Below, piece after piece: positions 44,211-52,369 of a stretch of 64,000 nucleotides of DNA. The stretch lies in NCBI GenBank assembly GCA_030583925.1, contig CP129482.1:1178001-1242000 (forward strand), given 5' to 3'. Position 1 is the first letter of the stretch; every line of letters begins with the position of its first letter. Made by a program: the position numbers and the translations under genes. The notes beneath the pieces were generated by a model, which was not told where the DNA came from, did no database searches, and saw nothing but the letters and a program-made list of their open reading frames with translations. Source of the DNA: Anaerolineales bacterium. Lineage in GTDB: Bacteria > Chloroflexota > Anaerolineae > Anaerolineales > Villigracilaceae.

Positions 44211-44531
44211 ATGATGAATGCTGGACAAAGGCAGATAATTGCAGAAAAAATTAGCTCGACCATTCGTGTCCTCGAATTGCTCGGCTTTAATTATGAAGTT
44301 TCTAGGCCAAAAAACAAAAGAGAAAAAGGAAATAAATCGCCCCGAGTAGTTTATGTTGATCTCGGCGAATCTGGCTCTCTCAGAATTTACAACAGCATTT
44401 CAGGTAATACTTGGGCAAACGAGCCGAATGGTAAGCCAATTGCTGAGATTAAGAGCGTGGAAGGTTTATATAATTATTTGTTGAAACGGTATGGCGATAG
44501 AACTAAGCAACTTCGTATGAAGAAATTGTGA
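44211..44531 (+). CDS. Small hypothetical protein
   Basis: 106 residues from ATG 44211; TGGAGG lies very close, so ATG 44214 or an upstream ATG 44193 are also possible. Alpha/beta, basic N-terminal half (SRPKNKREKGNKSPR) then VVYVDLGESGSLRIYNS. No family recognised. It follows the PIN pair by 63 bases and may belong to the same accessory strip. Confidence 0.55.
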   Translation: MMNAGQRQIIAEKISSTIRVLELLGFNYEVSRPKNKREKGNKSPRVVYVDLGESGSLRIYNSISGNTWANEPNGKPIAEIKSVEGLYNYLLKRYGDRTKQLRMKKL

Positions 44532-44547
44532 TTTTGCTTTTTATTTG

Positions 44548-45654
44548 TTATCGTCCTCTCATCTCATCCCACACCTCCAGCGCAGGCTTGGGCGAGCGGT
44601 CGGGGTTGAGGAAGCCGAGGCGGGAGAAATTTTCGAGGAGGGCGATGTCGTCGGTGTTTTGTCCCTTTGAGCGGGCGAATTCGGTATACGAATCCATGTT
44701 GAAATCGGTGAGGGCGAGGTTCACCCAAAAGAGGAGGCGCGAGCCGAGTTGGTCGTGGATGGCGTTGAGGTAAGTCACCTGTCCTTCGGGCGATCCTTGT
44801 GCGAAGCCGACGGCTTGGGAGGAGAATCCGCCCTCCGCAACTGCGACAGGTTTCCCCGTCCGAGAAAGAAGCGGGGAGTAATAATCCGCTGGGATGTCTG
44901 CGGCGGAGGGGAATACAAAATACGGATAGGTCGAGATCGCCCACACATCCAGATTCGGTTCGAACGCTTCGATCTGATCCCAATTCGGGCTGAGTCGCGT
45001 GCGGGCGCCTTCTTCGGGCTGGGGGAACATGTTGTTGAGGTCGTCCCATTGAAAGGTGACGAAGATCTGCGTCTCGGGCGCTTCGGCTTTGACGAGCGCG
45101 TAGATTTCGTTGTAGAGGCTGATGAAGTTCGGCGCGTCGTCGGGATGCGCGTCCATGTAGGTGTTGATCTCGGAGGCGAGACCGAGATAGTGCGGGTGGA
45201 ACGTGCGCACGACCCACAGCGCGTAATTTTTGTACGCGCTTCGCACGTCGGGGTTTGCGAAACTCGCCTCCCAGCCTGCGGGCAGACCAATGAACTCTTT
45301 GCGGTTGAGCCCGTTCAGCGCGTCGATGACGAAGATGTATTCGAGTTTGTTCTGGTTCGCAAGTTTGACCTGATTGATGAGGTCGGTGCGCGTCTGCGAT
45401 TCGCCATCAGTCCCGTTGACGAAATCTTCCCACGCGGTGGTTTGTTGGATGAGAACGAAGTCGCCGTGTTGGCTGATGTCTTTGTAGAGTTGGAAGACGC
45501 TTTCGGTATTCGCTTCAGGCGGGACGGGGAAGAATCCATAGGCGGTTTTGCCTGAGTCAAAGATGGAATCTTTGGGGTACGCGGGAACGCCGCCTGCTTC
45601 ACAGGCGAGGGAGGCGAGGAGGAGGATGGAGAGGAAGAGGATGAGTTGGCGCAT
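44548..45654 (-). CDS. Lipoprotein with glycoside-hydrolase-like TIM barrel
   Basis: 368 residues. Lipoprotein signal ends at Cys18 (ASLAC). The domain has Glu in LGLASEINTYMDAHPDD and Glu in PVAVAEGGFSS, placed like the acid/base and nucleophile of clan A glycoside hydrolases, with IYALVKAEAPETQIFVTFQWDD typical of GH53-like proteins. The substrate is probably a polysaccharide; family number uncertain. Confidence 0.65.
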   Translation of the reverse strand: MRQLILFLSILLLASLACEAGGVPAYPKDSIFDSGKTAYGFFPVPPEANTESVFQLYKDISQHGDFVLIQQTTAWEDFVNGTDGESQTRTDLINQVKLANQNKLEYIFVIDALNGLNRKEFIGLPAGWEASFANPDVRSAYKNYALWVVRTFHPHYLGLASEINTYMDAHPDDAPNFISLYNEIYALVKAEAPETQIFVTFQWDDLNNMFPQPEEGARTRLSPNWDQIEAFEPNLDVWAISTYPYFVFPSAADIPADYYSPLLSRTGKPVAVAEGGFSSQAVGFAQGSPEGQVTYLNAIHDQLGSRLLFWVNLALTDFNMDSYTEFARSKGQNTDDIALLENFSRLGFLNPDRSPKPALEVWDEMRGR

Positions 45655-45661
45655 GGCTTGT

Positions 45662-45775
45662 TTTGTCGTTGCGAGGAGGGCGAAGCCCGACGAAGCAATC
45701 TCCTCGAATCATGAATACTTTTGTAATCAGGAGATTGCTTCGGGCAGACGATCGCTGCCCTCGCAAAGACATACA
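45662..45775. repeat. GTCATTGCGAG-type repeat, copy 5
   Basis: GTCGTTGCGAGG...GAAGCAATCTCC...GGAGATTGCTTC...CCTCGCAAAGACAT, an almost complete element with inverted ends, in the leader of the GH-like gene. Confidence 0.8.
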
Positions 45776-45801
45776 TGCGGGAGTGATAAAAAGTTGCGCG
45801 G

Positions 45802-46122
45802 TTATTTTGCGATGGCGCGCAGGAAGCCGAGGAACATGCACGCGCCGAGGATGCCGAGGACCAAGCCGACGATGGCAGTCGTCCGTGAACGGTCTTTGCC
45901 GAATAAGCCTGCCGCGCCGAGGATCGCCGCGATGAATCCGAGGAACGCGCTCGCGCCTCCGCACACGAAGAGCGGCGTGCCTGCGAGTTGAATCCAACGC
46001 TGGCTGATGCCTGTCAATGCACAGAGACCAATCCCAAACACGAGCGCGGAGGATGCGATTCCCAAATACATGCTGGCGTTGCCGACGGGATTCGGGTTTT
46101 CGGGTGTGGGTGATTGTGACAT
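45802..46122 (-). CDS. Small membrane protein, DUF4190-like
   Basis: 106 residues with three hydrophobic spans and a Pro/Asn-rich N-terminus. Gly/Ala-rich spans (GIASSALVFGIGLCALTG, FLGFIAAILGAAGL, AIVGLVLGILGACMFLGF) resemble DUF4190-type small membrane proteins. Function unknown. Confidence 0.6.
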   Translation of the reverse strand: MSQSPTPENPNPVGNASMYLGIASSALVFGIGLCALTGISQRWIQLAGTPLFVCGGASAFLGFIAAILGAAGLFGKDRSRTTAIVGLVLGILGACMFLGFLRAIAK

Positions 46123-46251
46123 GCGATGCCTCCGAGAGTGATACAGGGATGGTTAAGGGTTTGTTGCAAAATTCGCAGGAGATTCTTTTGACGCGAATTC
46201 CGCGAATTGGCGCGAATGTTTTTGATTCACTTCACGCAGGCGATTCTATCC

Positions 46252-46374
46252 GCACGGGGATGAACCCCCGTGCTACGCCCACGAAGTCCCGCGGAGCGGG
46301 ACTGAGCCGCCGTAGGCGGCTTCGTTTGAGTAGCCCGAGATTTATCTCGCTTTTGCATGGCGACATGAATGTCG
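46252..46374. repeat. Cassette of five consecutive perfect hairpins
   Basis: GCACGGGG/CCCCGTGC (46252-46273), GTCCCGC/GCGGGAC (46286-46302), GCCGCC/GGCGGC (46306-46320), CGAGAT/ATCTCG (46336-46349) and CGACAT/ATGTCG (46361-46374), each with a 2-6 base loop. It lies 14 bases past the amidohydrolase stop (46388) on the minus strand. The remainder of the 46123-46387 gap is featureless. Confidence 0.85.
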
Positions 46375-46387
46375 TGTTACGGTGAGA

Positions 46388-48361
46388 TTAGCCCTTCGCT
46401 ACAACATCAATGTAATCGTCAGCGACGGTTTCGTTGTTTGCCGCGCCGAGCAGTTCGAGAAGTTCTTTGACCAATTGCGCTTTGTTGTCGGCGTCTTTGC
46501 GGCTCCACGTGCGTGATTTCACTTCAAGGAAATGTCCGAGCGGCGGCGTGGTCATGTGATCGAGGTTGACGTAGAACTCGGTCTCTTTGTATTTGATGAA
46601 CCAGCGCAGGCGGTCTTTCTCTATCGTCACTTCCGTTTTCGGCTTGAAGTATTCACGATAAAAACGCAGTGAGTTCGTGGCGGGCGCAAGGAAACGACTG
46701 CGCGACAACAACACTTCATGTTCGAACTGTCCCTCGCGCTTTTGTCCGAGCAGTGTCAGGCGGGCGCGGGTTTTGGTGAGATTGCCCTGATCCACGAAAT
46801 CGTCTTCACGGTAACGCAACCGTCCCTGCGACTCGTCGTCGAAGATGAAGTACGCGTCGTGTTGACTGTAGTGCCGTTCGTAAAGGATGTCTATCTCGTT
46901 CCGCATCAATGCTTGGACGACGCGGTCTGGTTCGGCAATTTTGACTTTGACCTGCACCTCGAACGATTCCTCTTCCATCGAGCCGCCCAGCGCGATGAGT
47001 TTCGACAACACGGATTGTTCACGCTCGAGCAGGAACGCGTCCATCTTTTTGGCGAGATCGGCGGCGTGAGCGAGAAGTTCCTCTTCTTGTATCGTCAGCA
47101 AATGACGATCTCGCATCACCCATTTCCCGTTGATCATCACATCGGTCACGTCTGTGGATTTGCTGGCGTACACGATCTGCGCGTACGCGTTGTCCGCGCT
47201 GCGGCGGAAGGAGGGGGAGTTGTGCAGAGGGCTGAGGTCGAGGAGGATGAGGTCAGCGCGGCGGTTGGGGGTGAGCGACCCAGTCAAATGTCCGATATGA
47301 AGCGCTTGGGCGCCGAGGCGCGTCGCCATCAACAAGGCTTGCGGCGCGGGGAGCGAAGTCGGATCGTTGGTCACCACTTTTGCGATGAACGCGGCGAGAC
47401 GCACTTCTTCGAACATGTCGAGATCGTTGTTCGAGGCGGGACCGTCTGTGCCGATGCCGACGTTGAGTCCCGTTTCGAGCATTTTGGCGACGGGCGCGAA
47501 ACCCGAAGCGAGTTTGAGATTCGACGAGGGGTTGTGTGAAATGCCCGCGCCCGCGTGATGAAGCGTGCGAATCTCGCCGACGTCAATATGCACGCAATGC
47601 GCGGCGATGACTTTTGCTTCGAGTAGTCCCTGCTTTTTCACGTACGGGATGACGGGCATTCCGTTTTCGTTGCGCAGGTTGTCCACTTCGAACAATGTTT
47701 CGGCGAGATGCGTGTGAAGCGGAATGTCGAACTCTTTGGCGAGGTCGGCGGTCTCGCGCAAAATATTTTCTGTGGTCGTGTACGGCGCATGCGGCGCAAT
47801 GGACGGCACGATGAGCGGATGCCCTTTCCATTTTTTGATGTAGTCGCGCGCTTTGTCCATCGCATCTTCGTACGAAGCCGCGTCGGGCGTCGGGAATTTG
47901 AGGATGGATTGCCCGCAGACGGCGCGCATCCCTGCGTTTGCAGTCGCGGTGGCGACATCGTCTTCAAAATAATACATGTCGTTGAAGGTGGTCACGCCGC
48001 TGCGGATGAGTTCGGCGCACGCGATGGATGTTCCGAGGCGGACAAACTCAGGCGAGGCGAATTGCCGTTCGACGGGGAACATGTAGCCTTGCAACCAGAC
48101 ATCGAGTCTGAGATCGTCTGCGATGCCGCGCAGGAGGGTCATTGGCACGTGCGTGTGTGCGTTGACCAGCCCAGGCATGAGGACTTTGCCTTTGCAGTCG
48201 ACTGTTTCTTTTCCCGAATATTCTTTTTTGATCTCCACTTCGGGTCCCACCGCGACAATGCTATCGCCCGTCACTGCGACCGCGCCGAGATTGTATTGCG
48301 TCATTTTTTCGTCCATGGTGAGGACGTGTGCGTTGAGGAAGAGGATATCAACTGTTTGCAT
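46388..48361 (-). CDS. Amidohydrolase (SAH/MTA deaminase type) fused to a CYTH-like domain
   Basis: 657 residues. The N-terminal 450 are an amidohydrolase of the SsnA/MtaD/TrzN group: NAHTHVPM (His69, His71), PLHTHLAE, AAHCVHID and GTDGPASNN supply the zinc ligands and catalytic residues of cytosine-type deaminases such as S-adenosylhomocysteine deaminase. The C-terminal part (about 475-650) resembles the CYTH/triphosphate-tunnel fold: FEVQVKVKI in place of the usual ExExK, HYSQHDAYFIFDDE, RLRYRED, LTKTRARL and FYVNLDHMTTPPLGHFLEVKSR. The fusion is unusual. Whether the tunnel domain is active is uncertain. Confidence 0.8.
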   Translation of the reverse strand: MQTVDILFLNAHVLTMDEKMTQYNLGAVAVTGDSIVAVGPEVEIKKEYSGKETVDCKGKVLMPGLVNAHTHVPMTLLRGIADDLRLDVWLQGYMFPVERQFASPEFVRLGTSIACAELIRSGVTTFNDMYYFEDDVATATANAGMRAVCGQSILKFPTPDAASYEDAMDKARDYIKKWKGHPLIVPSIAPHAPYTTTENILRETADLAKEFDIPLHTHLAETLFEVDNLRNENGMPVIPYVKKQGLLEAKVIAAHCVHIDVGEIRTLHHAGAGISHNPSSNLKLASGFAPVAKMLETGLNVGIGTDGPASNNDLDMFEEVRLAAFIAKVVTNDPTSLPAPQALLMATRLGAQALHIGHLTGSLTPNRRADLILLDLSPLHNSPSFRRSADNAYAQIVYASKSTDVTDVMINGKWVMRDRHLLTIQEEELLAHAADLAKKMDAFLLEREQSVLSKLIALGGSMEEESFEVQVKVKIAEPDRVVQALMRNEIDILYERHYSQHDAYFIFDDESQGRLRYREDDFVDQGNLTKTRARLTLLGQKREGQFEHEVLLSRSRFLAPATNSLRFYREYFKPKTEVTIEKDRLRWFIKYKETEFYVNLDHMTTPPLGHFLEVKSRTWSRKDADNKAQLVKELLELLGAANNETVADDYIDVVAKG

Positions 48362-48416
48362 TCATTTCTCCTGTGAATGTACATAAAGGGCGGCATTTCT
48401 GCCGCCCGATTGAATT

Positions 48417-48647
48417 CTATTGTGGGCTTGCCGTTGCAAGCGCAGGCTCGATCTCAAAGATCACGCGCCCCGAAGTCTGTGACAAGACGCGGTGAGCGTC
48501 GAGAATTTCCAAGCCTGCAAGTTTGCCATCGGGTCCGTAATCCGCAAGAATTTCTTCGGTGAGTTGACGCGTTTCCGCTTGCCCTGCTTCGAGGGACTGG
48601 AATTCAAGGTAGAGGGCGTCTACGTCTGGGTCGTATGTGATTTTCAT
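48417..48647 (-). CDS. DUF2283 protein
   Basis: 76 residues starting MKITYDPDVDALYLEF, the DUF2283 hallmark. Preceded by AGGAG. It lies nine bases after a DUF4258 gene, a combination proposed to be a toxin-antitoxin-like pair, with DUF2283 the antitoxin-like partner. Evidence is the family names and gene order. Confidence 0.85.
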   Translation of the reverse strand: MKITYDPDVDALYLEFQSLEAGQAETRQLTEEILADYGPDGKLAGLEILDAHRVLSQTSGRVIFEIEPALATASPQ

Positions 48648-48656
48648 ATCTCACTC

Positions 48657-48926
48657 CTAGTTTCCATAAAGCACGATGACGGTTATTACTACGATTGAAT
48701 CTACCTCATCGGCGAAGATTGCGCGTACCGTTTTGAATTTATAAACCTTTTGATTAACTGGTGATGGCTTGCCGAACTGGAACACTTTTTGAACTTGCCA
48801 CTTGCTTCTTAAAGCAGGTTGCCATTGCTCGCTTTGGATTGCTTCAATTATTTCCGCTTCGGTTGCGCCACGCAAATCAATTCTTTTGCGTGCGTGGTTG
48901 GAGAAGCGGATCGGTTTCTGAGCCAT
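48657..48926 (-). CDS. DUF4258 protein, probable toxin-like partner
   Basis: 89 residues from the second ATG of the MMAQK start (48926). FSNHARKRIDLRGATEAEIIEAI and the C-terminal strands VYKFKTVRAIFADEVDSIVVITVI match DUF4258. An RNase-like role by analogy with RelE-like folds is speculative. Confidence 0.78.
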   Translation of the reverse strand: MAQKPIRFSNHARKRIDLRGATEAEIIEAIQSEQWQPALRSKWQVQKVFQFGKPSPVNQKVYKFKTVRAIFADEVDSIVVITVIVLYGN

Positions 48927-49001
48927 CATCTTTTCCCGATTATACATCTACCTTGTTTTGTGAGAATGGCTGTATCGACGGTTTTTCCACCCGTGTAGCT
49001 A

Positions 49002-49967
49002 TTACGGAATAAAACTCAAAAATACCTTCAGCGCCTTCAAGTTCTCTGAAAAATCTGTGTTTTTGTGGTCGCGCAGTTCCATGTCCACCGCCGCGCCGAC
49101 GCCGTTTTCGACCGCCCAATCTGCGAGCGTGCCAGTGTAGACGCATCCCGTATCAATCGGCGGATACGAATAGCCTGTCGCCTTCGCCAGCGATTTTGCG
49201 AGGCGCTTCGATTCCTCTGTCCACGGCACGCCGCCAGGGAAAACTCCCAGCGCCGCGCTGTGATAACTGATCAACGCGGTGATCTCGCGGCTTTCAACAA
49301 AACTCACCACCGTGCGCGTTTCGGGTTCGGAGCCTGCATACAAACCGCCCGTTGTGGGTAGATAGACCCAACAGCCGTCTCGGTCCCAATCGGCGGACCA
49401 ATTTTCACTGGGGAAGTTGCGGTTCAAATCCACGCCGTTGTTGTTGACTCGTCCCTCCACGCCATGCGCGCGGGCTTCGCCGTCTGGGTTCATGTCGCGG
49501 ATGATGTACAACGTCGCGTCGCTTGGAATCACTTCGGGATGTTCGTTGATATAACCGATCAACTCATTAGCAAGCGAAATCGTATTGTATTCATAACCGC
49601 CGTGAATTCCTGCCACGATTAAATATTCGCGCTCGCCCGCGCCGAATGTGTACACCTCAATGGGGCGTCCGCCAAGCGAATAGCCGATGATCGTCGGCGC
49701 GGGTCCGTTTTTGAGAACAAACGGCGTTGACGTTTCGTACACGTATGGCGTGTAATACGGGTTGGGCGTAAGCGTCGGCAAAAAGTATGTGGTCGGCGCG
49801 GCGTTGGATGTTGGCGTGAATGGCATCGTTGAGATCGAATCGCTTGCTAACGCCGATTGCCGACTCACATAAAAAGCCGCGCCGCTGAGCAAGCACAAAA
49901 GCGCAACGCCGTTCACCGCCCAGATCAAATACACCCACGCGCTCGACGATCTTCGCCGCCTCTTCAT
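49002..49967 (-). CDS. M14-family zinc carboxypeptidase, membrane-anchored
   Basis: 321 residues. An N-terminal anchor (about 10-35) and a Pro/Thr stalk lead to a zinc carboxypeptidase domain: GIHGGYEYNT (His122, Glu126; one residue longer than classical HxxE), VDLNRNFP, LISYHSA (third ligand His) and VDMELRDH (catalytic Glu). Outside-facing peptidase, perhaps on cell-wall peptides. The start overlaps the cinA stop by ATGA. Confidence 0.8.
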   Translation of the reverse strand: MKRRRRSSSAWVYLIWAVNGVALLCLLSGAAFYVSRQSALASDSISTMPFTPTSNAAPTTYFLPTLTPNPYYTPYVYETSTPFVLKNGPAPTIIGYSLGGRPIEVYTFGAGEREYLIVAGIHGGYEYNTISLANELIGYINEHPEVIPSDATLYIIRDMNPDGEARAHGVEGRVNNNGVDLNRNFPSENWSADWDRDGCWVYLPTTGGLYAGSEPETRTVVSFVESREITALISYHSAALGVFPGGVPWTEESKRLAKSLAKATGYSYPPIDTGCVYTGTLADWAVENGVGAAVDMELRDHKNTDFSENLKALKVFLSFIP

Positions 49968-51181
49968 TCATTCTCCAGCGCGCGGCGCCGCAACCAGTCG
50001 AGCGCGACGTTCACAGACCACATGGGTAAACTACGCGGCGGTCCGCCGTAAGAAATGTGATGCGTTTTTTCCATCTTCGGCGTGATGAGCGCCAAATCTG
50101 CCGAACGATCTTCTTGATTCACAACGACTCCCAGCGCGGCGTCGGCGTTGGATTCTTTTAGCGATTGTCGGAGTGACGCCAAGAGACTGGATGACTGGAG
50201 GTTGGAGACTGAGACCGTGTGCGGGATTTTTCGCGCGAGCAAGCCGTTCAAATTGGATTCCAACCCGATCAGACTCCACCCGCGGCTTGCCGCGGCTGTG
50301 AGAGCGACGTCTTCCAGTGTATCTTCATCGGCTCCGAAGACCCCGCTCCCCAAGCGTTCGCGCACATCTGATTCGATTCGCCCGATCATTTCATCGGCTT
50401 CTTGTTCGTTCTTCGCCTTCGCCGCAATGCGGATGTCCACCACGCCCGTGTGCGCGGCGAGACCGACGGTTGGGTTGTTCAACGTTTCGAGGTCGGCGAT
50501 CTTTTCGTCAATCGTCCCCTCGCCGAGACCCGCGCAGTGCAAAACTTTGATTTTGATAATTTCGTTGAGCTTGAATCGTTTTTGCAAATAAGGCACGATG
50601 GATTCGTGCAGGATGTGTTCCATTTCGTTCGGGACGCCGGGGAGGGAGATGACAACGCTTTCCCTCACCCCTAGCCCCTCTCCCGAAGGGAGAGGGGGAG
50701 TCGCCGTCTGGTGTTCAATCCGCAGTTCAACTGCGGATTGAACAAGAGGAACAACTGCTTCGACAATAAAGCACGGCGCGGTGCCGACGGGGTTTTTGAT
50801 TCCCAGCGCGCCTTTCGGAGCGTACGCCTGTCGTTTTTGATTTTCGGATGGTTTGCGTCCATAGCGGGAGATCGTTTCAACGACTTGTTCCCACAGGTCT
50901 TCGCGGAATTCCAACTCCACGCCTGCCGCGCGAGCGACAGCTTCACGTGTGGGGTCGTCTACGGTGGGACCCAAGCCGCCCGTGGTGATGACAATTTCGG
51001 CGCGTTTCATCGAGTTGCGGATGGCGTCGGCGATCCGCTCGACGTTGTCGCCGATGGTGATCGTGCGGTATAAGTCCACGCCCATGCCGCGCAAGACGTG
51101 CGCGATGTAACGCGTGTTCGTGTCCACGATCTCGCCGAGGAGGATTTCCGTTCCGATGGTGATGATTTCTGCAGAGGGCAT
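49964..51181 (-). CDS. cinA: CinA-family protein with repeat-derived insertion and degenerate C-terminus
   Basis: 405 residues from ATG 51181. The N-terminal MoaB/MocF-like domain is clear: IITIGTEILLGEIVDTN, TTGGLGPTVDDPTREAV and SLPGVPNEMEHIL. About 30 residues (near 141-172, PLVQSAVELRIEHQ and TATPPLPSGEGLGVRE) come from two palindromic repeats inserted in frame. The C-terminal domain lacks the ESCTGG nucleophile motif of NMN amidohydrolase (GLESNLNGLL instead) and is shorter, so deamidase activity is unlikely. Co-translated with the M14 gene. Confidence 0.88.
   Translation of the reverse strand: MPSAEIITIGTEILLGEIVDTNTRYIAHVLRGMGVDLYRTITIGDNVERIADAIRNSMKRAEIVITTGGLGPTVDDPTREAVARAAGVELEFREDLWEQVVETISRYGRKPSENQKRQAYAPKGALGIKNPVGTAPCFIVEAVVPLVQSAVELRIEHQTATPPLPSGEGLGVRESVVISLPGVPNEMEHILHESIVPYLQKRFKLNEIIKIKVLHCAGLGEGTIDEKIADLETLNNPTVGLAAHTGVVDIRIAAKAKNEQEADEMIGRIESDVRERLGSGVFGADEDTLEDVALTAAASRGWSLIGLESNLNGLLARKIPHTVSVSNLQSSSLLASLRQSLKESNADAALGVVVNQEDRSADLALITPKMEKTHHISYGGPPRSLPMWSVNVALDWLRRRALENE
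50664..50743. repeat. Two palindromic repeats inside cinA
   Basis: CCCCTCTCCC-GAA-GGGAGAGGGG (50675-50697) after CCCTCACCCCTAG, then a 15-1-15 perfect palindrome with arm GTTCAATCCGCAGTT (50713-50743). Both are open in the cinA frame. Confidence 0.85.
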
Positions 51182-51193
51182 GTTTTTTTTCTT

Positions 51194-51256
51194 AGCCACT
51201 GAGCGCACAGAGACTCTGAGAAAAAAAACTCAAAGGTCTCTGTGATCTCTGTGGCG
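51194..51256. repeat. CACAGAG-type palindromic repeat, copy e
   Basis: AGCCACTGAGCGCACAGAGACTC...CTCTGTGATCTCTGTGGC between the ornithine cyclodeaminase-like gene and cinA. Confidence 0.75.
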
Positions 51257-51263
51257 GTTTTGT

Positions 51264-52253
51264 TTAAAATTCTACTTCAACCCCAAGTTTCATGGCATGA
51301 GCGTTCATTAAGGCGACCTGGGCGGCGGCGGCGTCTTGCACGGCGTTGCCAACGGATTTGAAGAAGGTGATCTCTTCGTCTGAACTCCTGCCTGATTTTT
51401 GACCCAGCACAATTTCTCCGAGTTCCGCGTGGATGCTTTGCTCATTTATCAGTCCCGCGTGGATGGCTTTGACGATGTCGCCCGCCTCATCCATGACGGT
51501 GGCGCGCGAATCGACGACGATGCGCGAACGTGCGACGGTTTCGATGGGGAGTTCCTGCATCTGCGGGGTGTATGCGCCGATGGCAGAGATGTGCGCGCCT
51601 ACTTTTACATCTTTGTCGTCGAATATCGGTTCCATTGAACCAGTCGCGGTGCAGATGATGTCCGCGTGTTCAATGGCTTCTTTCGGTGAAGTTGCCACGC
51701 GAATATCTTTTGGGATTTTTCCTTGCCCAGCCATTTCTTTTGCGAAGGCTTTGGCTTTGGATGTGGTTGGGTTGTAAATGAACGCCGTTTCAATTTGACG
51801 CGCGGTGCACGCGGCTTCGAGTTGGGTTTTGCCTTGCGGTCCCGCGCCGAAGATTGCGACGATTTTGCTGTCTTTGCGCGCGAGGATGTCAATCGCCGCG
51901 CCGCTGCCCGCGCCCGTGCGGATGGCGGTGAGGGCGCTGCCTTCGAGCAAAGCAAGCGCTCTACCAGTTTCGGGATCGAAAACTAAAACGGCGGCTTGGA
52001 TGTAGGCGAGTCCGCGCGGGGGGTTGGATGGATACAACGAAACAACTTTGACCGCGAGCGCCTCGGTCGATTCTTTTTTGAGGTAGGCTGGCATGAAGAG
52101 GCTGACCGCGTCGCGGCTGGGGATTGAGAGACGCGTCCGAAGAGGCGTAACAGCCGTCCCGTCGGAAAGAGAAGCGTAAGCGTCCTTCATCGCCTCGATG
52201 GCTTGATTCATCGGCAGGGCTTGTCGTACTTCGTTGGCGTTGAGGATCAGCAT
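51264..52253 (-). CDS. Ornithine cyclodeaminase / mu-crystallin family dehydrogenase
   Basis: 329 residues. Substrate-binding motifs FMPAYLKK and ALAVKVVSLYP, a Rossmann segment VAIFGAGPQGKTQLEAA for NAD(P), and GAYTPQMQELP with the catalytic Asp nearby. Members interconvert ornithine/proline, alanine/pyruvate or ketimines; which one cannot be told here. Hairpins occupy its leader. Confidence 0.86.
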   Translation of the reverse strand: MLILNANEVRQALPMNQAIEAMKDAYASLSDGTAVTPLRTRLSIPSRDAVSLFMPAYLKKESTEALAVKVVSLYPSNPPRGLAYIQAAVLVFDPETGRALALLEGSALTAIRTGAGSGAAIDILARKDSKIVAIFGAGPQGKTQLEAACTARQIETAFIYNPTTSKAKAFAKEMAGQGKIPKDIRVATSPKEAIEHADIICTATGSMEPIFDDKDVKVGAHISAIGAYTPQMQELPIETVARSRIVVDSRATVMDEAGDIVKAIHAGLINEQSIHAELGEIVLGQKSGRSSDEEITFFKSVGNAVQDAAAAQVALMNAHAMKLGVEVEF

Positions 52254-52266
52254 GGTAACTCTTCCG

Positions 52267-52286
52267 CCGTCGCTAGAGAGCGACGG
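52267..52286. repeat. CCGTCGCT-AGAG-AGCGACGG hairpin repeat
   Basis: Perfect 8-bp stem with four-base loop, 14 bases upstream of the cyclodeaminase-like start. Nothing else in this short stretch. Confidence 0.7.
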
Positions 52287-52304
52287 CTACACATTGAATA
52301 TGAA

Positions 52305-52340
52305 AAAACGCAGAGGAAGATATTGTACCTCTGCGCTTTT
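52305..52340 (-). terminator. Terminator after the FGE-like lipoprotein gene
   Basis: CGCAGAGG/CCTCTGCG stem (52309-52316, 52328-52335) with A6 on one side and CTTTT on the other, 30 bases past the FGE-like stop; on the minus strand the A run becomes T6. Confidence 0.8.
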
Positions 52341-52369
52341 GGTAATCGGGTAGATGAACGATGCGCTTT

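Noticed and set aside
34829-45775. Insertion sequences around the GTCATTGCGAGG repeats
   Set aside because: No transposase frame or target-site duplication is visible; the elements are about 115 bases and noncoding.
46252-46374. CRISPR array
   Set aside because: The hairpins differ in sequence and there are no repeated units with spacers.
46718-47539. 273-residue open frame antisense to the amidohydrolase
   Set aside because: Shadow frame with biased composition; the minus-strand gene is certain.
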